6,579 nt of DNA, taken from Lachnospiraceae bacterium UBA4380 (GTDB taxonomy: Bacteria; Bacillota; Clostridia; Lachnospirales; Lachnospiraceae). The notes under the pieces were generated by a model. The model did not search any database. It was not told the DNA's origin and worked only from the letters and a program-made list of their open reading frames with translations. Shown here in pieces: positions 5,947 to 6,579 of the stretch. Numbering within the stretch: the stretch's first letter is position 1; each line of letters opens with the position of its first letter. Both the position numbers and the translations under genes were made by a program. The stretch is from the NCBI GenBank assembly GCA_002390025.1, contig DGRU01000180.1:1-6579 (forward strand), in the 5' to 3' direction.

Positions 5947-6579
5947 TTATTTTTTTCCCTCTGCCTCGAATCTTTTGTGCAGATCCAGAATATGGCGGAG
6001 TTCCTTCAGGACGCCCAGGTCAGAGAAGGAGCGCTCGACGATGTCTGCCGCGTCCTGCATCTCAGAGCGGGCATTGGCTACAGTTGCAGTAACACCTGCC
6101 TCATGGAAGGCGGTGAGATCATTCAGGTTGTCTCCGAAATAGACTGTCTCCTCCTGACCGATCCCGAGATATTCCTGCAGGAGTGCGAAGGCTTCGCCCT
6201 TGCCGGCTTCTTTGGCAAAGATATCCAGCCACTCAGCTCCTGAGATCGTCATGGCCAGGTTTTTGGCGCGGCTGGACTTGTCAAGTCCTCTGGTCGCCTT
6301 CTCCACATTGGGGTGATGAACCGATATTTTGATGATGTTGTCAGTCGGGATCGCAGTCAGGTCATCAACATTCTCGACGGCGTAGCGGTAATTATTGCTC
6401 ATCATCCTGGTTATGGGTGTATCGGTTCCCTCAATCCAGCTGACATCCGGACCCTCGACGACGATCTCGGCGCCCTCTATGGTGCGCAGCCGCTCGATGA
6501 GCGGGATATACAGTTCCGGATCGATCTTCCAGCTGTGCAGGACGCGGTCCCTGGTGCGGACCACGGTTCCGTTGGAGGC
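5947..6579 (-). CDS. HAD-superfamily phosphatase, Cof type (5' cut by window edge)
   Basis: The minus-strand frame is open from the window edge to TAA (5949-5947) and gives the C-terminal 210 residues. The first visible residues, ASNGTVV, match the 'SNG' loop that follows the second strand of Cof-type (HAD IIB) phosphatases, so the nucleophile motif DxD lies just outside. The cap domain occupies the middle. AKEAGKGEA contains the conserved Lys of motif III. YFGDNLNDL is motif IV, with both Asp residues that hold Mg2+. The GTG at 6564 is not the start, because the frame and the family pattern continue upstream. These enzymes dephosphorylate sugar phosphates, flavin or other small phosphorylated metabolites in the cytoplasm; the substrate cannot be predicted. 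It converges on the ABC operon across a shared terminator and is probably unrelated to it. Confidence 0.9.
   Translation of the reverse strand, partial: ASNGTVVRTRDRVLHSWKIDPELYIPLIERLRTIEGAEIVVEGPDVSWIEGTDTPITRMMSNNYRYAVENVDDLTAIPTDNIIKISVHHPNVEKATRGLDKSSRAKNLAMTISGAEWLDIFAKEAGKGEAFALLQEYLGIGQEETVYFGDNLNDLTAFHEAGVTATVANARSEMQDAADIVERSFSDLGVLKELRHILDLHKRFEAEGKK

Noticed and set aside
5857..6243. 128-codon plus-strand open frame
   Set aside because: It runs through the terminator hairpin and is antisense to the phosphatase gene, which has clear motifs.

Overview
The window looks like accessory chromosomal DNA of a low-to-mid GC Firmicute, most likely a clostridial or Lachnospiraceae-type bacterium. 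The basis is strong AGGAGG-type ribosome binding sites, short intergenic spacers, an intrinsic terminator with long A/T arms, and protein sequences of the kind I associate with gut Clostridia. The species cannot be read from the sequence alone.

Layout, left to right. (1) Bases 1-111 are the 3' end of a GNAT-type acetyltransferase. (2) Bases 112-401 are AT-rich intergenic DNA with three imperfect GGGAAAACCAC units, a perfect 20-bp inverted repeat (175-230), two smaller hairpins and a TTAG...CTAA dyad directly before the next ribosome binding site. (3) Bases 402-1187 encode an intact class I SAM-dependent methyltransferase with a hydrophobic N-terminal extension. (4) Bases 1189-2039 are a methyltransferase graveyard. 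It holds a C-terminal remnant with an in-frame stop (1189-1500), then a second gene that keeps its leader, ribosome binding site and N-terminus but is frameshifted and has lost its catalytic middle (1612-2039). Both resemble the LCM/COG3315 family (O-methyltransferases linked to polyketide-type metabolism). (5) Bases 2099-5591 encode two overlapping half-size ABC transporters, almost certainly a heterodimer of the type IV (exporter) fold, with all ATPase motifs intact in both halves. (6) Directly after the second ABC stop codon comes a remnant of the C-terminus of FeoB, the ferrous iron transporter (about 5588-5790). (7) A strong bidirectional terminator (5889-5930) separates this from a convergent HAD/Cof-type phosphatase on the minus strand, cut by the right edge.

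The intact methyltransferase and the ABC pair are the functional core. The rest of the interval is eroded copies of related or neighbouring genes, each ending close to an intact gene. The simplest inference is a methyltransferase-plus-transporter locus that has been reshuffled, perhaps originally linked to iron or to a methylated small molecule. The substrate and the direction of transport cannot be determined from this sequence.
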